In this document: positions 46,507-58,300 of the stretch, piece by piece
How the letters are laid out: each line of letters opens with the position of its first letter
Numbering within the stretch: the stretch's first letter is position 1
Source: Artocarpus heterophyllus
Lineage: Eukaryota; Streptophyta; Magnoliopsida; Rosales; Moraceae
NCBI GenBank assembly: GCA_025403435.1
Contig: CM046341.1
Location: forward strand, 22,095,460 to 22,159,459
Reading direction: 5' to 3'
DNA: 64,000 nt
Translations under genes and position numbers: made by a program
The notes under the pieces: generated by a model
What the model was told of the DNA's origin: nothing
Seen by the model: only the letters and a program-made list of their open reading frames with translations
Databases searched by the model: none

Positions 46507-49500
46507 ATGTCTAAAAATGTTTTATTACCTATACTTGACAAAAACCAATTAACCGGTGAAAATTTTAATGATTGAAAACAAAACCTAAATATCATCTTGT
46601 CCTTTGAGAAATTGAAATTTATGTTGACAACACAGGGTCCTCCCGAGCCTACAAGAGATTCCACTAATGAGTAAATCTAAGTGTATGATTGCTGGAAAGA
46701 TGCTAATGATCAGGCCTGCTGTTATGTTATGGCTAGCTTGAATAACGTGCTGTAGGCTCAACATGAAGATTATGAGACTACAAAGCAGATCTTGGACAAT
46801 CTTCAAGACATGTTTGGAGGCCAGGCCTTGACAAAATGACAAGGGCCACTTCAAAAACTTTTAAACTGCAAACTAGGACCAGGGACTTCTGTGAAGAAGC
46901 ATATGATGTTGGTCATGGGTTACTTCATTAAGGCTCAAACCAATGGAGCTGACATTAATACTGATACATAGATAACTATGGTCTTTAAGACTCTATCTAA
47001 GGAGTTTATCCCTTTCAGAGCTTCATTTAATTTGGGCAATAGAGGGGATATGACCTTGACTGAGTTGATGAAGTAGTTACAAAAGTTCAAAAATCTGATC
47101 AAGGAAACTTTTGTTGGTGGTGAGGCCAACTTGGCGGCTACCTCTAGTTCCAATCCTAACCTTGGGAATGGAAAGAAGCAACGGGCTAAGAATAGGAAGT
47201 TTTCTATTCCTACAAACGACAAGAACAAGACGAAGAAAAAGAAAAACCCAAAGAAGCTCAAGTGCTTTTCTGTGGGAAGGTTGGGCACATAAAGAAGAAT
47301 TACAAAGACTTCCTTTCCTGAAGAGGTAGGTGTGATCCTCTGGTTATTGAAACTTGTTTGGTTAAGGAATCTAGTGACACTTGGGTCATAGATTCTGGGA
47401 CAACTAATCATGTTTGTGTTTCTCTACAGGGGTTCAAAGAAACAAGCAGTCTACTACATGAAGACTTCATGCTTTCGGATAGGCGATGGATCCTTAGTGT
47501 TGACTGAAGTAATGGGAGACGTCCATCTTTACTTTGATAATTATAGGAGTTTAATTTTACAAGATTGTTTTTATGTTCCTAATTAAAAAGGAATTTAATT
47601 TTTATAGCTTGTTTATTTAAAGACTCTTATGTAGTTTCTTTTAATAATAAAATGGTGATTCATAAAAACAAATCTTTTATCTATAATGGATGGATGAAAA
47701 ATAATCTATATTATATCAAACCTAAGATAGACTTACTATTGAACATTGAGTTTAATAATAACAACTCTAAAAGACTTAAAACTTCTCACTCTAATATGAT
47801 TTATCTTTGGCATTTGCGACTAGGTCATATTAACCTAAATAGGATTTAAAGGTTGGCAAGGGATGGACCTTTAAGTCACTGAAAGGTGAAATCTATATGA
47901 CAATGTGAATCTTGTTTGAAGGGTCAAATGACCAAAAGACCATTTGGGTCTAAGGGCAATAGGGCTGAAGGGGTTCTAGAACTTGTGCATAGTGATGTTT
48001 GTGGACCAATGAACATCCAAGTATGAGGAGGGTATGAGTATTACGTCACTTTTATTGATGATTACTCAAGGTATAGGTATGTGTAGCTAATGCACAACAA
48101 AAACGAAGCTTATGACAAGTTCAGGGAGTTTCGGGCTGAAGTGGAAAAACAATTGGGTAAACATATAACGGTACTTCGATCCGACCGAGGTGGTGAATAC
48201 CTTTTTGATGAGTTCTTAGAACACTAATTAGAGAATATGATTTTATCCTATTTAACTATGCCGAGCACTCCATAGTAGAATGGCGTGGCTGAAAGAAGGA
48301 ATAAAACTTTGTTAGACATGGTTAGGTCCATGATGAGTTATTCATCATTGCCATTATCATTTTGGGAATATGCACTACAAATCGCATGTTATCTTTTGAA
48401 AAATGTGCCTTCAAAATCGGTTTCTAAAACTCCTCATGAGTTGCAGACGGAGAAAAAGACATTCTTAAACTATATTTACATATGAGAATGTCTGGCTCAT
48501 GTCTTGTTTAAGGAAGTGAACAGGTTGGAAGTACATTCGAAAGTTTGTGTGTTTATAGGATATCCAAAAAGGACTATAGGGGGTTAGTTGTGGTTTCAAC
48601 TAATGCAACATTTTTTGAGGAAAGTTACATGGATGACTTTAAGTCTCAAAGCAAAGTGGTGCTTGAGAAGTTGGCAAGTAATTTACTCACTCTTGAGATT
48701 CCGAATGAAACTATTCCAATTAGCGTAGAAAAACCAACCAAACAACAACCTAAGGGGCTTCGACATAGTAGGAGGATCGGGCGTCAACCCAAGAGGTATA
48801 TGTTCAATGGTGAGGCCTTCTTGGTTGAACTAGATGAACATGATAGGGATCCTTACACTTATGAAGAGGCTATGGAGGATGTTGATTCGAAACTCTAGAT
48901 AGAGATCATGAGCACAAAGATGAAGTCTATGGAGACTAATCGGGCCTAGGAACTTGTGGATCTTCCTGAAGGGGTAAAACCCATAGGGTGTAAGTGGATC
49001 TATAAGAGAAAGATAGCAGTGGATGGAAAAGTCAAAACCTATAAGACTAGACTTGTAGCTAAGTGATACACGGAAAAGGAAGGAATCGATTACGAGGCCA
49101 TGGAGGATGTTGATTCGAAACTCTAGATAGAGGCCATGAACACAAAGATGAAGTCTATGGAGACTAATCGGGCCTAGGAACTTGTGGATCTTCCTAAAGG
49201 GGTAAAACCCATAGGGTGTAAGTGGATCTATATTAGAAAGATAACAGTGGATGGAAAAGTCAAAACCTATAAGACTAGACTTGTAGCTAAGTGATACACG
49301 CAAAAAGGAAGGAATCGATTACGAGGAAACCTTTTTGCCTGTAGCCATGCTCAAGTCCATCCGCATTCTCTTGCCCATAGCTGCCGCTCTCGACTATGAG
49401 ATTTGGCATATGGATGTCAAGATGGCTTTTCTAAATGGTTATCTTGATGAGTCCATTTATATGGTGCAGCCAGATAGTTTCAAGGCTAAGGGCTAAGAGA

Positions 49501-50656
49501 GTAAGGTTTGTAAATTGCTAAAGTCAATTTATAGACTTAAGCAAGCTTCCCGTTCTTAGAACATAAGATTTGATCAAGTAATCAAGACTTATGAGTTTGC
49601 ACAAAATTTGGACGAACCATGTGTTTACAAACACATTAAGGATAGGAAGGTGGTTTTTCGGCTGTTCTATGTAGATGACATTTTGCTAATTGGCAATGAT
49701 GTTAGGGCATTGTCATCGGTCAAATTATGATCGTCCAAGTAGTTTGAAATGAAAGACTTGGGTGAAGCTAATTATGTTCTCGATATCCAGATTTGTTGGG
49801 ATAGGAAGAATAGAATGATAGCTTTATCCCAAGCAAGCTACATAGATAAAATTCTCAAAAGGTATGCAATGTAGGATTCCAAGAAAGGTGGGCAACCATC
49901 TAGGCTTGGAATTACTCTTTCTAAGAAAAACACACCAAAGTCTGATAAAGAAAGAAAATACACGATGAAAGTGCCTTATGCTTCAGCAATGAGTAGTCTC
50001 ATGTATACCATGCTTTGCACACGATTAGATATTAGTTATGCGGTCAAGATTGTAAGTCGATTTTAGTCAAATCCAGGACCAAACCACTAGGATATGGTCA
50101 AACATATTTTCAAGTATTGAGAAGGACTCAAGGGTATATGCTTGTGTATTCGGGTAAGGATTTAACACCTCTAGGATACACTGACTCAGATTTCTAATCC
50201 TGTCTAGATTTGATAAGATTGACTTTAGGTTTAGTGTTTACTCTAGACAGAGGTGCCATTGTTTAGAGAAGTGTCAAGCAAGTTTGCACTTTGGATTCAA
50301 CGATGAAGGCCAAGTATGTGGTAGCTAGTGATGCTTTGAAAGAAGCAGTGTGGCTCTGCAAGTTCCTTAGGGATCTTGAGGTAGTTCTTGGTATGGATAA
50401 AGTGGTATCGCTGTATTGTGATAATAATGTGGCGATAGCTAATGCTAAGGAACCAAGATTTCTTAAGAAGAGTAAGCATATTGATCGAAAGTATCATGTG
50501 ATAAAGGACTTCTAGAGGGCAGGCATGTTGCTATATGTAAAATCGCATCCGAGGACAATTTAGTTGATCTATTCATAAAGACACTAAGTGTGAGAGTTCT
50601 CGAGAGACATGTGGAAGCTATGGGGAAACGAGATTTGTTATATTTACTCACTTAGT
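46507..50656 (+). pseudogene. C2 gag-pol (copia), heavily decayed
   Basis: Gag begins MSKNVLLPILDKN at 46507 and soon meets a TGA. The zinc knuckle near 47262-47310 is damaged by a frame change. Gag-pre-integrase (YLWHLRLGHINLNRI, 47802-47846) and integrase C-terminal pieces (near 48285-48480) are recognisable. Reverse transcriptase remnants include YVDD near 49668-49679; RNase H remnants follow near 50290-50515. Conserved tryptophan codons are often TAG or TGA. A 228-bp stretch of pol is present twice (48866-49322). No functional product is possible. Confidence 0.85.
48866..49322 (+). repeat. 228-bp tandem duplication inside C2 pol
   Basis: Unit 1 (48866-49093) and unit 2 (49094-49322) are nearly identical, and both carry the same TAG stops replacing conserved codons. 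The duplication therefore arose after the gene had lost function. The minus-strand open frame 48830-49303 with a repeated peptide is a shadow of this. Confidence 0.85.
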
Positions 50657-50669
50657 GTAAGTGCGAGAT

Positions 50670-52614
50670 TATTAGACATTTATGCCCTAAGGAGTAAAAA
50701 AGTAATATGTTTTTTAAGATATTTTTATTAATAAAAAGTGTATTTATTATTTGTATACTAAATTGTTTTCCTCTTTACATTCATATTTATTAGATGTATG
50801 ATAAGCAAACAAAAGTCTGAGACTGTCGGTCTAAACCTTTAGAATCAGGCACATGATGGACAGATTATGCAAAAGACATGATTCTAAAGGTGACGGTCTA
50901 AATCATAAGATCCACAATCGAAGGAATAAAGTTGGGCGCTTTATTCATGCAAAGATTGCTATGTTGTCTACATCCCTAACGAGAGATAGTTTATCTTGGC
51001 CATCAGAGGTGGACTTTGCGAATAAAAACATTAGTGTATTGTCAAAGGTGATGATGTATTGGATCAGGACATAAAGTGTAATTGATTTGGATTAATAATT
51101 CTGTCTTAGCAAATCAATTCACTTTTGACCATCATATGTATGGTATCTTAATCCTGAGATAAATAGTGGACCAGTTGTCTTGACTTATCTTTTTTGATGT
51201 ACCAAAAGGTGACATCCACAATTTATGTTAGTATGCATATCGGTGCATTGGAAACATGACTCTTGATAGCATAGACCAGTTATTCATAGATACGAAATCC
51301 ATAGCTCCTCTTTAGGAGTCAATGATATTCTCTTATATGCGTTATCATATAATTGAAAAACTAGAACGCCCAACCGTTTATATACATAGGTGTAACTAAA
51401 TGGTATATAGTCTTTGGATTGTAAGTTTTTCGATGGTAAGATAATGGAATGTAAGAGAAAAATAATTGAGAAGATAAAACAGAATTTATCCTTAAGCCGA
51501 TTATAGATATCCTATGGGGATACGAGACATTATAATATGTCATGGATACTTAGCTATTTGGGCTTTGTAATTTTATATAATTCGAGAGTGCAGCTCTAAG
51601 CTTTTAGTGGAGTAGCATCAAAGTTGATAATTATGAAATGTATATCTGGAATATTGGGTTTTATAATTATCGGGAGTTTCAACTACATAGGTCCATTAGG
51701 TCTCATTTGCTAGCTCATAATAAATCCTATAATGATATGGCATGCTTTTCCAATAAATTGGTAACTTATGTTAAATTAGTAGGTTAGCTGAAATTCGATA
51801 AGATCAAATAATTCATGTCTGTTTATCGATTGAATTAATTTTATGAAAAATTAATTCAAGATAAACTTGTTGAATTCTCGGGAATATTTATTTTCCTAGA
51901 AATTATCTAGATATTGTTGTTTTAATCAAATAATTTATCTATTGGATTATTTGAATTAAAACTAAGCTTTATCCAAAAAATTTTGGGTGGGAAATAAAAG
52001 ATTCGCAAAGATCATTTATCGTAAGTTCGGCAGGCCAATCTTCAAGTTCGGTCTGCTGAATGAGTAAGTTTAGCAGGCTGATCTGCAAGTTCGACTTGCT
52101 AACTGAATGATAATTTGATTACGCATTTTTACATGATTTTATCAGAGATTTATCCAGATTTGAATTTTTAAGGCCTTATCTGATAAGGACTAACACCTGG
52201 GTCTAACCTCTATTAATAGAGAGTGAGACTTCGTAGTTATTTAGATCAGTTGAGAGACCAAGAGTGAGCACTCTAGTTTGTGAGTCTTTGAAACTCCCTT
52301 GAAGAGCTATTGTTTACAAATCACGAACGGTAGTTCTGGGTATTTCTCAATTGGTTGGAAGGAGAGTCACTGAGGGAGAGCTATACGATGTACGCCCACA
52401 CGCACTCCGATGGTGGATAGAGAATAGCAAAAAAGACCAGTTGGTTGATGCTCTTCGGGAACGTTCTTCACTTCAACGATTGCAGGAGCTCTTCACTAAT
52501 TAAAGTTAGTGAGATCTAGTTAATTTATGCATATAACATGTTAAACTTGTATTTTAAAAAATACTTTTTTATAAATTTTTTTTTAAATTTTTATTGTATA
52601 CTATTTTTCCAACA
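50670..52614 (+). repeat. C2 3' LTR
   Basis: 1945 bp. Four dyads lie at 52027, 52048, 52070 and 52091 (steps 21, 22, 21), followed after about 105 bp by a degraded TATA-like CTATTAATAG (52209). Purine-rich GTAAGTGCGAGATT precedes it. Confidence 0.85.
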
Positions 52615-55249
52615 GCTAGCTCCTCCAAGCAAGTATTGTGTCCACAATCTTAAAAATTAACATCTAGACACTTCTATGTAATCTTGCCAAAAACAAGTCA
52701 AGAAATCAGATACAGCATCATTACCTCAATAACATCATCACCACTGCAGAAAAGGAGATCGAAAAAGACAAATTCAATTTCAGACAATGGATCACAATTT
52801 CAGGAATTGAATGACAACTATTATCACAAGTATGCTTCGAATTTACTTTCACTAACAAATGTCTACTCTTTTTCTTGTCAAAACGTGTGTGCGGTCCATC
52901 ATATTACTTCGCCTTTGGAATTTGTGTATAATGTGTTGTATTTTTATCATTATATAAAAATCAATTTCCACGCAACCCTTGAACCTCAGAAAAAGTAAAA
53001 GTTTTTTAACCTATTGTCTTCATCGAGATCAACAAAATGATTGAGATCAATAATCAAAAGCAAACTCATTGCTTGAGACTTTGATCTTTATCTTTCCCAT
53101 ATTAAATCACATCTCCTTGTTAGTTGGAAATCACTTGAAAGAGAAGCTCATGAATCAATTGGTTTTAATTTATAAACTTTGAAATGTCTTAGAAATATAA
53201 AAAATAAAAAATAAAATAAAACAGTGTTTTTAAACATTTGTATCTAAGCATCAATAAGTCTCTCCTTCATCACTTTGAAAACGTAAAAATAACAAAACAT
53301 GTTCAACTTCCCACTAAATCTCTTCTCTAGATCTATCTTGTGACTTCCTTCATACGTGAGGAATAAACTCAAATAGTAAATTGGAAATTATATAAAAAAA
53401 AAAAAAGCCTTCAAGAATAAAAAAGGTTGAAAGTCAAACAGTAAATTGAAAATTATATACAAAAAAAAAAAGAACTTCAAAAATAAAAAAGGGTAAAAGT
53501 AATTAAGGGTCTGTTTGGTAAATGGATTTGAATTAGTGATTTGATTTGAGTTATGTGATTTGAATTAGGATTTGAGTTAGTGATTTGAACTGTTATCCAA
53601 ATTGACGTTTGGATGTGTATTTAAATTTTAATCTGAGTATGGAATAAAATTGAAATTTGTGTTTGGAGAGATAGTGAAAATAATTTTTAATTTATTGACA
53701 AATGTAATAAAATCTTAATGTTAATAATCTTAAAAAAATGCAATATGGATCTCAATTTATTCTTCTCTTCATTAAGAATATAATAAAAAAAGAATCATCT
53801 CATTTAGATATCAAATAAAAAAGTTATGATTTTTTCCTCAAATATAAAAGATAGAATTTCAACTTTTACTGTAGCAAAGATATCTGAGTATCAAAAGTTT
53901 TGAGGAGATCAAAACTCTGAAAACTTGAATTCTTGATATTAAAAGGATTTAGATTTTAGAAGAAACACACACGTATTTAAAAAATTCTTGATACTTGAAT
54001 CCAAATTTGAATACATTGAGTCCAAAGAATAGACAAAACAAATGAACCCTAAACATAACACGCATGCTACATATACATACACAAAACAGAACATTGCACG
54101 CCAAGTCACTTCGTCTTCCTAGAGAAGGATATATAATAAACATAAATAAAAACATCTTTAGTTACTTTAAAATGTACCCCATTCCCTCACCAGCAACAAG
54201 AAAAAGAATGTATGAGTCTATAAGGTGGTTGGAAAAATGTAGTTAGAATTGAAACTTTTAAGTTGAAAAATATAGCACATGAGATCTTTGCATTGTAGCT
54301 TACTTTTTCTGACCATTGTGGCATAGAAAACTTTACATTGTAGCAACTAAAAATTTTGATTAGAATTGATTTTGCCAAATCTTTGGGCATTGATAAAACG
54401 CCTGCACAACAAGGGGCAAATCATACTTCCAACACTATTAGTAGTGAGGGCATATTCCTCTACTTCACCATCATTCAATTGCATGAGGAAGATGAGAGAT
54501 GGAATTTGAACTGGAAGAAAGAACATTTCATAGCCAAATTTTCCCAACACATGCAACGGATGATATCTTCCAATTAGAAGCATTCTTCAAACACTTTGCG
54601 ATTCATCATCGTTGCATATTTGACATTTATCAAACTCAAATCGAAAACAAGAAAAACTGGAACTGGTTTACCAAAAGGTTATTCTGACGGAAATTTCAAT
54701 ACCTAAAAATATTTGTCACAAAAATCTAAACATGGATGCGACCAAATTTTGTAATGGGTACCCTCAAGTCCAAATGATTGGAGAAGAAACCTTGCAATGT
54801 TCCTCCAAAATGGAAGTATAGTCTTTGTACTTTGCCCAAAATGGGACCCATTGGCCATTGTGCCCATTGGGCTTCAAAACTCCATGCAAACGCTCCAGAT
54901 CCAACACCCCCCATTTAGAAGAGGGAAAAAAAAAAAGAAAATAATAACAAGAAATTTTTTATGCAAGAAAAAAAAATAATTAAAGGTCCGTTTGGTTCGA
55001 ATATTTAAATAAAGATTTAAATTTTTATGAGAGAAAATACTATAACAAAATAATTTAAACCGTAATTTAAATATCGAAATAAATAAACCTCAAACGAGAC
55101 TGTAAAAAAAATTTTGTTCTCTCTCTTCTCTTGAAATAGACAAATAATAACACCAACAAACGATCAATAGCGTTCCAAAAAAAAAATACCGTACAGCTGC
55201 ATGTGCTTTTTTCTCCCAAATCCCCAAAATTCAAATTCTCATCTCCATC
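52615..55249. other. AT-rich spacer upstream of the kinesin gene
   Basis: No gene is supported. Two MITE-like stretches are present. One spans about 53508-54052: the left end AGGGTCTGTTTGG resembles the inverted right end AGGGTTCATTTG. The other is a short foldback at 54985-55101. Open frames such as 52684-52998 show no recognisable domain. Confidence 0.5.
54985..55101. mobile_element. Short MITE-like foldback near the kinesin promoter
   Basis: The left end GGTCCGTTTGGTTCGAATAT and the inverted right end (GTCTCGTTTGAGG, then TTCGATATTTAAAT) are imperfect inverted repeats enclosing an AT-rich core. It lies about 150 bp before the MSA element of the kinesin gene. Confidence 0.4.
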
Positions 55250-55260
55250 TCCAACGGCTA
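55250..55260 (+). promoter_or_regulatory. MSA element (G2/M promoter motif) of the kinesin gene
   Basis: TCCAACGGCTA matches the mitosis-specific activator consensus YCYAACGGYYA at every position. Three-repeat MYB (MYB3R) factors bind this motif in promoters of cyclin B and cytokinesis kinesins. It lies 115 bp before the start codon, just upstream of a CT-rich leader, in a gene whose family acts in cytokinesis. Confidence 0.7.
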
Positions 55261-55375
55261 CATTTCCCCTCTCTCTCGCTCCTTTGTCTTCTGCTCCATT
55301 TCCAAACCAAAACCCTCTCAATCTCTCTCGCTCTCGTTTGCCTCTTCTCTCCTTCTCTCTCTAGATTTCGCAGCC

Positions 55376-58300
55376 ATGAAGCACTTCATGCAGCCAAGAA
55401 ACGGGATCTTGAGGGAGACGACGATGGAGTCTCCGGCATCGCCAAACCCTAGCGCAGCCAAGTCCCGGCCCTCGCGGAAGCAGAAGGCCTTCAAGGAGAA
55501 CGCTCCGCCGTCGGATCCGAACTCGTTGCCTCCGCTTCCGAAGCACTCGCCGGCGATCTCCGCTGCCAAGTTGAAAAGCCCACTCCCGCCGCGACCGCCG
55601 TCGTCGAATCCTCTCAAGAGGAAGCTAAGCATGGAGATGGTTCCCGAGAACTCCGTGATTGGAACCGCCGAATCTGGTGTCCAGGTATGGCTGGGTGTGG
55701 ATTCCGATTGTGGAGTTACTTCTTTTGTTTAGCTGCGGAAGGAAAAGCGAAGTTCAATTTTGGATCAGGAGAGTAAAATTAGTGTTCAATTTGGATGTTA
55801 TTGAATCTAAAAGAGGGGGGTTTTCTTTTTGGCCATCTATTCAAATTGTTTGCGACAGATGATTTTGGAGTGAGCTTTCTGTTTAGCTGCTGAGTGAAGA
55901 GCAAAGTAAAATTTTCAGCTTTCATATTGTTCGTGATTGATGCTAAAAAGAGAGATTTTCCTTATATGAACTCCAAAAAAAATATTTTTTTTTTAACCCT
56001 ATTTAGTAACATATTTTCTTCAAAGAATTTTTAGTCCTGCTCTACTCAAATAGCTGAAATTTTCATGTGCATTAAATGAAAGGTTGTCGTCTTTGTTTAA
56101 TCAATCAATTTTACAATTACAAGTCATATACCATTTCTTGGTTTTATCAAGGAAAAAGAGTTTAATTTTGTGTTACTTTTATTGATCCACGAAATTAGTA
56201 GCTCCAGAGGGGACGTTTGAATTTTGACTAAGTTGGCTTTAGAAGATGCTGATGTGAATTTATGGTCCCAACGGTTTGTATTCACTCCAAATGATGAAAA
56301 CACGTTAAATGAAGAAAAAAAATGCTCGTATTTTCTAATAAATACTCGTTTGCCCAGCTACTTTATTTGTTCCCTAATTCTAAACTGATGAAGTTCCACA
56401 TCCTAAAATTTGTAACATTTCTCTTCCTTGCATGTTCGGTGTCTCAGAATCTTTGTAATATAATATTTCTGTCATGGATTTCTAGGTAGTAGTGCGAATG
56501 AGGCCACCACGCAAAGATAAGGATGAAGAAGAAATGATAGTTCAGAAAATTTCAAATGATTCTTTGACAATCAACGGGCAAACTTTTACATTTGATTCAG
56601 TTGCAGACACAGAGGCGACACAGGTAAGGTCTTCATGGAGATGTCACTTTCTCCAGATTCTTGAGCTGATAGTATGCATTAAAGTTTTTCAACTTTTTGT
56701 TGCAGCTTGATATTTTCCAGCTTGTGGGAGCACCTCTCGTTGAAAATTGTATGGCAAGTTTCAACAGTTCTGTTTTTGCATATGGACAGGTATGTTGAAT
56801 TTGCTTTTGTTTTTCCCTGTGTTGCGATATAGTATATATGTAACATACACAAAAATTGATTGTTGTTAGACGGGAAGTGGAAAGACTTATACGATGTGGG
56901 GTCCAGCCAACGCATTGTTGGATGAAAACATTTCTAGCGATCAACAAGGCTTAACTCCTCGAGTTTTTGAGCGTCTCTTTGCTCGGATAAATGAGGTAGT
57001 TTATTTTCTCTTTGTATTGTTGTACTTATCAAAATTCATATCATATATCTGCTGCAAGCTCTTTGTGGAACTTTTTTCTACAGGAACAAATCAAGAATGC
57101 TGATAAACAACTCAAGTATCAGTGTCACTGTTCTTTTCTTGAGGTAATTGCTTGTTGCTATCTGTTTTGATTTGGTTGCATATCTAACCATTTAATTTCC
57201 TCCATTAACTCGTTGACTTGTTTTTGCAGATTTATAACGAACAGATTACAGATTTGTTGGATCCTAATCAAAGAAATCTTCAAGTAAGGACTGTTTTACT
57301 TCTTTTTTCGGAAGTTCTTCGTAATTTTGTACGACTGACACAACCTTTTTTTTTTTGCCAGATAAGAGAAGATGTTAAATCAGGGATCTATGTTGAAAAT
57401 CTTACTGAGGAGCGTGTATGTACAATGTCAGATGTAAAACAGCTTTTAATGAAGGTTTGTTCTATAATGCTACTTGTTTGGCAGAATGGCTTAATATTTC
57501 AAATGCATATGTTGTTAAGCCTTGAGAATTTTCAAGGTGAAAACCCAAAGAAAACTTGTGTGATCTAGAAGTTTGCATTCAACCTTTTCGACTACCCTGG
57601 TTGGCTCTCTCAAGTACCCACATAGTTGATGATTGCTTCCCCACCAATTTCTAATTTTGTAAATATATGTCTGGTTATTATTGATTGGTATCTTGCTTCT
57701 CAAACGACAACCACCATACACACAGACGCCAAAAAAAAAAACAAAAACAAAACGGAACAAAACAAAAAAACAAAAACAAACAAACAAGCAAACACAAACT
57801 TAATTTGCATTCAAACAGTTGCCTCTAAGTTTCTTTTGTTACATTGAGAACGTCTCATAGGGCTAGTTACATTTTAGTTTAGGTCACATATGAGCACATT
57901 TCACAATAACAAATAGAACTTTTTTGGCTCGGATCTGTCTTCAATTTCTATCTCCAAATATGTAAAATTCGAAAAAAAAAAAGAAAGTAAAATAAGAAAT
58001 AAAAAAACGCATTAGCAACATTAAGATGGTATTAGCTCTTACAAAAAAGAAAAATAACTCATTAGCTAGGCCTGTGTATTATATTTATATCAAAAAGTCA
58101 TCAAGACTATGTTAAATGAAAAGAAATGAAATAACATAGGTATAATGTCAATCTAGCTTACAGTATGTACTACCGATGGAGTTTTTCCTTATATTATTGG
58201 GTGCACCCTTTTGCATGTTATGACTTGCTTCAACAAAATTCGTTTACCTGAACTCAAACTTGTTCCGTTTACCCTTCAAAAAAAAAATACCCCATTTTCC

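Larger units (their letters stand above)
42939..52614 (+). mobile_element. Ty1/copia retrotransposon C2 (9.7 kb, plus strand, decayed)
   Basis: LTRs at 42939-44818 and 50670-52614. The first starts TGTTAGACATG and ends CCAACA; the second starts TATTAGACATT, so the TG is lost. Flanking pentamers ACTAG (42934-42938) and GCTAG (52615-52619) match at four of five bases. The primer site ATTGGTACAGACCC (44819) is a mutated initiator-Met type. C2 is clearly of the same family as C1 but in the opposite orientation. It contains many stops and a 228-bp internal tandem duplication. Confidence 0.88.

Noticed and set aside
48830..49303. 157-residue minus-strand frame with an internally repeated peptide
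   Set aside because: Antisense shadow of the 228-bp tandem duplication in C2 pol.
52684..52998. 104-residue frame after the C2 3' LTR
   Set aside because: No recognisable domain, AT-rich codon use and no promoter features.
57720..57800. A-rich tract in kinesin intron 7 considered as a SINE tail
   Set aside because: No A-box or B-box words upstream; treated as low complexity.
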